Notes under the pieces: generated by a model
The model's database searches: none
Seen by the model: only the letters and a program-made list of their open reading frames with translations
Told to the model about the DNA's origin: nothing
In this document: in pieces, positions 4,898-7,016 of the stretch
Layout: each line of letters opens with the position of its first letter
How positions within the stretch are numbered: position 1 is the first letter of the stretch
Made by a program: the position numbers and the translations under genes
From: Clostridia bacterium
Lineage (GTDB): Bacteria; Bacillota; Clostridia; DSM-8532
DNA: 7,016 nucleotides
Direction of reading: 5' to 3'
Assembly (NCBI GenBank): GCA_026418215.1
Contig: JAOABT010000015.1
Location: 1-7,016 of the forward strand

Positions 4898-5064
4898 TGT
4901 CAAATATGGAATATCTGTCGTTCTTCGCCGCGCCGATCATTGCCTTTTTTCTCTATAAGTCTCGCGTTGCCACCAAGAAGGATAAGTACAACGTCACAAA
5001 ATATATCATCCAACAGCAGAGGCACAAAGAGTCTATCAGGCTACGGAGTAAATCCATGGTTTAG
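4885..5064 (+). CDS. 59-aa single-pass membrane protein of the transfer operon
   Basis: One hydrophobic segment at about residues 10-24 (SFFAAPIIAFFLY) followed by a strongly basic, helical cytoplasmic tail (KSRVATKKDKY and onward to RLRSKS), predicting N-out/C-in by the positive-inside rule. AAGGTGA (4874-4880) precedes the ATG by 4 nt. The start overlaps the ParR-like gene by 13 nt, and the stop lies 12 nt before the ATPase start with AGGAG between, so it is made with both. I recognise no family. Its place directly before an FtsK-like ATPase that has no membrane segment suggests it could be the membrane anchor or partner of that ATPase; this is inference. Confidence 0.65.
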   Translation: MEFLMSNMEYLSFFAAPIIAFFLYKSRVATKKDKYNVTKYIIQQQRHKESIRLRSKSMV

Positions 5065-5076
5065 GAGATGTCTGCC

Positions 5077-6312
5077 ATGAGCATGAAATCCACAAAAATC
5101 AAGGCCCAATTTGAAGATAGCTTCATTAGGACAATGTTTGAATTCGGCTTGTATAACAATTTTGATGAGTGCTATTCTCTTGAAATTGAAGAAGCTCCTT
5201 ATGGTTACACCGGACTCATTCACCTTAAACCTGGTCTTTCTTTTTCAAGCCTTGAAGCTGTTCGTGTGAAGGTTCAAGAAAGCCTGCGCTGCATTTGGAT
5301 TATGGAGCCCGTAATGTTCAAGAGTTATGCCAAGGTGAAAATCGTAACAAAGCCTATGGATGATTCTTCCCCGTTTTTTAATCCGCATGTCAAGCCAAAC
5401 GAACTTTATATGGGGGTTGATTTTGCCCTGAAGCCCATCCTCTGCGATGTGAATAAATACTGCATGTTTCTGTTGGCCGGGGCTACGGGTAGCGGTAAGA
5501 CCCGGTATATCTATCAGGTTCTGCTTGCTTGGATTTTAGGATGTCGGGTCAACGAGGTGGAGATTTACTTATCCGACATAGCGAAAAATGAATACAACCT
5601 TTTTCAGTATGCCAAGCATGTGCGCGCTTATGCCCAGGAGCTCTCCGAACTCTACGAGATAAGTTTACATATCAACGATAAGATAGAGCGCCGTAAAGCC
5701 GCCATAGGGCCTTTGAGAGAAGCTGGGATAGCAACAAACATTGAAGAATACAACAAGACCCAACCTAGAAAATTATCCTATGTTTATCTGATAATAGATG
5801 AGTTTTCAATTGTCATCCCAGATAAGACCGATTCAAAAGACGAGAAGGAAATGAAAGAAGTTATCCTAGATATCCTCAAGAGAACAAGCAAGATAGGACG
5901 ATCGTTGGGGGTGTATATTTTGGTCGGAACTCAAAAGACTGTCCGAGACGAACTTCCCAGCGTCATTAAAAACATGGCCGCAGTACGCATTTCATTCAAA
6001 GCGAACGACAGCATATCCTCACAGGTTATAATGGGGGACGATTCAGCGGTAGGCTTGTGTGAAAGATATGCCGTGTACAGCTTAAACGGCGGCAGCAAGA
6101 AGGATTACTTCTATTCCCCTTATCTATCCACCGAGATGCTTAAAGCTTTGCTCGAACCGCACATAGACAGAAAGCGCAGCAAGCTTGATTTAAAGAGCTA
6201 TAGCCTAAAGAAAAAAGCGTCTAATGAACCAGCTAAGAAAAAAGTGCTTAAGGATTCCTCTGTTTTCCCAAAAATTGATTTAGCTGGAGGCGAAGAGATT
6301 GATTACCGATAG
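5077..6312 (+). CDS. FtsK/SpoIIIE-type DNA-translocating ATPase, TcpA-like coupling protein, 411 aa
   Basis: Predicted motor that moves DNA of the element, probably bringing it to the conjugation channel. Residues counted from ATG 5077: an N-terminal domain of about 120 residues without membrane helices; VDFALKPILCD strand; Walker A GATGSGKT (135-142, Lys141); YLSDIAKNEYNLF (164-176); Walker B YVYLIIDEFSIVI (235-247); KIGRSLGVYILVGTQK (272-287), the FtsK-family sensor strand; then RISFKANDSISSQVIMG (304-320) and a Lys-rich C-terminal tail. AGGAG (5063-5067) lies 9 nt before ATG 5077; the in-frame ATG at 5068 touches that Shine-Dalgarno and is less likely. Tn916 Orf21 and ICEBs1 ConQ relatives are of similar or slightly greater length. 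The lack of its own membrane segment is odd. A chromosomal FtsK/SpoIIIE is excluded by size and missing gamma domain. Confidence 0.85.
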   Translation: MSMKSTKIKAQFEDSFIRTMFEFGLYNNFDECYSLEIEEAPYGYTGLIHLKPGLSFSSLEAVRVKVQESLRCIWIMEPVMFKSYAKVKIVTKPMDDSSPFFNPHVKPNELYMGVDFALKPILCDVNKYCMFLLAGATGSGKTRYIYQVLLAWILGCRVNEVEIYLSDIAKNEYNLFQYAKHVRAYAQELSELYEISLHINDKIERRKAAIGPLREAGIATNIEEYNKTQPRKLSYVYLIIDEFSIVIPDKTDSKDEKEMKEVILDILKRTSKIGRSLGVYILVGTQKTVRDELPSVIKNMAAVRISFKANDSISSQVIMGDDSAVGLCERYAVYSLNGGSKKDYFYSPYLSTEMLKALLEPHIDRKRSKLDLKSYSLKKKASNEPAKKKVLKDSSVFPKIDLAGGEEIDYR

Positions 6313-6919
6313 AGATAAAGAAATTGTCAAATTCTTTGAGATCTTCCATTTCGGGACTATCAAAATTATAGAAAAGGTCTTCCTCAGAGAACAATCGTAT
6401 GCGTATAACATAGCCCGAACTCGGCTTGACAACATCCGCAAGGCTGGTTACATCAAAACTTTCAGCGATGCGGCCACAGGTAAAAACATATATGCACTTA
6501 ATAACCCTGAGGTGCTTAAGAAGAGGTGCTCATTACATAAGCTGATTCCTATTGAAATATATGCGGAGCTTCGGTCCTGGGGCGTGGACATCAAGAAATT
6601 TGATATAGAGAAGGAATGGGACGGCGGGAAATGGAGAAGCGATGCTATTACTGTCTTTGATCTGGTTGATCCATACACCAAAAAAATTCGCAGATACCAC
6701 TTCTTTATCGAGGTCATGCTGTCTAACGACTATCCCAACCTTGAAAAATACGACAAGCTATATTCATCCGGCGCAGTCCAAGAATACCTCGGACATGACT
6801 TTTACCCCAAAACAATACTGCTTATTACAGACCGTAACTATAATTATTGCGGACTCGAACGGTGCAATATTATTCGCATTGAAACAAACCTCAATAGGCT
6901 TGTGAGTATACTTGTCTGA
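6299..6919 (+). CDS. Replication-relaxation family protein (winged helix plus PD-(D/E)XK-like region), 206 aa
   Basis: Resembles the replication-relaxation family (Pfam Replic_Relax) found next to FtsK-like ATPases in Gram-positive plasmids and integrative elements, where it is thought to help process or open element DNA. Residues 1-68 look like a winged helix: TDRDKEIVKFFEIFHFGT, then YNIARTRLDNIRKAGYI and a wing at GKNIYALN. The second half has RSDAITVFDL (113-122), YHFFIEVM (133-140) and LEKYDKLYSSG (148-158), giving Asp115, Glu138 and Lys150 in the order and spacing of the family's nuclease-like core; the usual E-x-D/K is E-V-M here. Start: TTG 6299 has GGAGG exactly 8 nt upstream and overlaps the ATPase gene by 14 nt, indicating coupled translation. 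No terminator is seen after it, so the operon may continue. Family call moderately sure; biochemical role unknown. Confidence 0.7.
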   Translation: MITDRDKEIVKFFEIFHFGTIKIIEKVFLREQSYAYNIARTRLDNIRKAGYIKTFSDAATGKNIYALNNPEVLKKRCSLHKLIPIEIYAELRSWGVDIKKFDIEKEWDGGKWRSDAITVFDLVDPYTKKIRRYHFFIEVMLSNDYPNLEKYDKLYSSGAVQEYLGHDFYPKTILLITDRNYNYCGLERCNIIRIETNLNRLVSILV

Positions 6920-7016
6920 ATCTGTTTTATGTTCTGTTTTTACTTCTATAGTTACCTTACATAGATTATAGACCTGAAAACATTGATTTTACTGACATTT
7001 TGTTTTGACTAGGAAT

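Larger units (their letters stand above)
2951..7016. mobile_element. One end of an integrated conjugative or mobilizable element, continuing beyond the window
   Basis: The left boundary is the broken tRNA-Leu(UAA); the crossover is inferred within the anticodon loop (2951-2957). Inside are plasmid-like partition genes, an FtsK/TcpA-type ATPase, a replication-relaxation protein, an XRE-type regulator and small unknown genes, none of them core chromosomal functions. Intergenic DNA becomes markedly more AT-rich on this side. Integrase, relaxase and the other attachment site are not in the window, so whether the element is self-transmissible, mobilizable or phage-like is inference. Confidence 0.7.

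Noticed and set aside
6920..7016. Promoter for the next gene (TTGATT near 6983)
   Set aside because: No -10 hexamer at suitable spacing can be seen before the window ends.

Overview
The window looks like Bacillota (probably Clostridia) DNA at the boundary between a chromosome and an integrated mobile element. Supporting signs are strong GGAGG-type ribosome binding sites, sigma-A promoters, a B12-dependent class II ribonucleotide reductase, a Gram-positive-style LexA box, and a ParM/FtsK/replication-relaxation gene set typical of Gram-positive integrative elements. I cannot name the genus.

Chromosomal side (1 to about 2960). The 5' two-thirds of nrdJ runs leftward out of the window. Its promoter is near-consensus and is followed by two NrdR-like boxes spaced exactly 32 bp centre to centre. 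Facing it is an isolated 31-codon gene for a single-pass membrane microprotein, with its own extended -10 promoter and terminator. Next comes a methylenetetrahydrofolate-reductase-like gene ending in a terminator that looks functional on both strands. Directly beyond that terminator, on the minus strand, lies the last 61 nt of a tRNA-Leu(UAA), from the 5' strand of the anticodon stem to the encoded CCA. The 5' half of the tRNA is absent, so this is read as an attachment-site junction: the displaced 3' half stays with the chromosome and its native terminator, and the intact tRNA should lie at the far end of the element, outside the window.

Element side (about 2960 to 7016). An AT-rich flank of about 150 bp without genes is followed by an unknown 66-codon leftward gene. 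Its good promoter carries a LexA-like palindrome over the expected start site. After it comes a rightward cluster: a small XRE/Cro-type HTH gene, then a tightly overlapping operon of parM (actin-like ATPase), a 52-aa ribbon-helix-helix ParR-like protein, a 59-aa single-pass membrane protein, an FtsK/TcpA-like ATPase without its own membrane segment, and a replication-relaxation family protein. Copies of a 20-bp dyad repeat (TTCTA-N7-TAGAA) lie in tandem before parM, with one more copy before the HTH gene. These are the likely parC centromere/operator of a compact type II partition system.

Interpretation: an integrative conjugative or mobilizable element with a plasmid-like ParMRC cassette fused into its DNA-processing operon. 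This suggests that the excised form replicates and is actively segregated. No relaxase, integrase or replication initiator is visible and these would be expected to the right. The last 97 bases (6920-7016) are AT-rich and I see no gene or convincing site in them.
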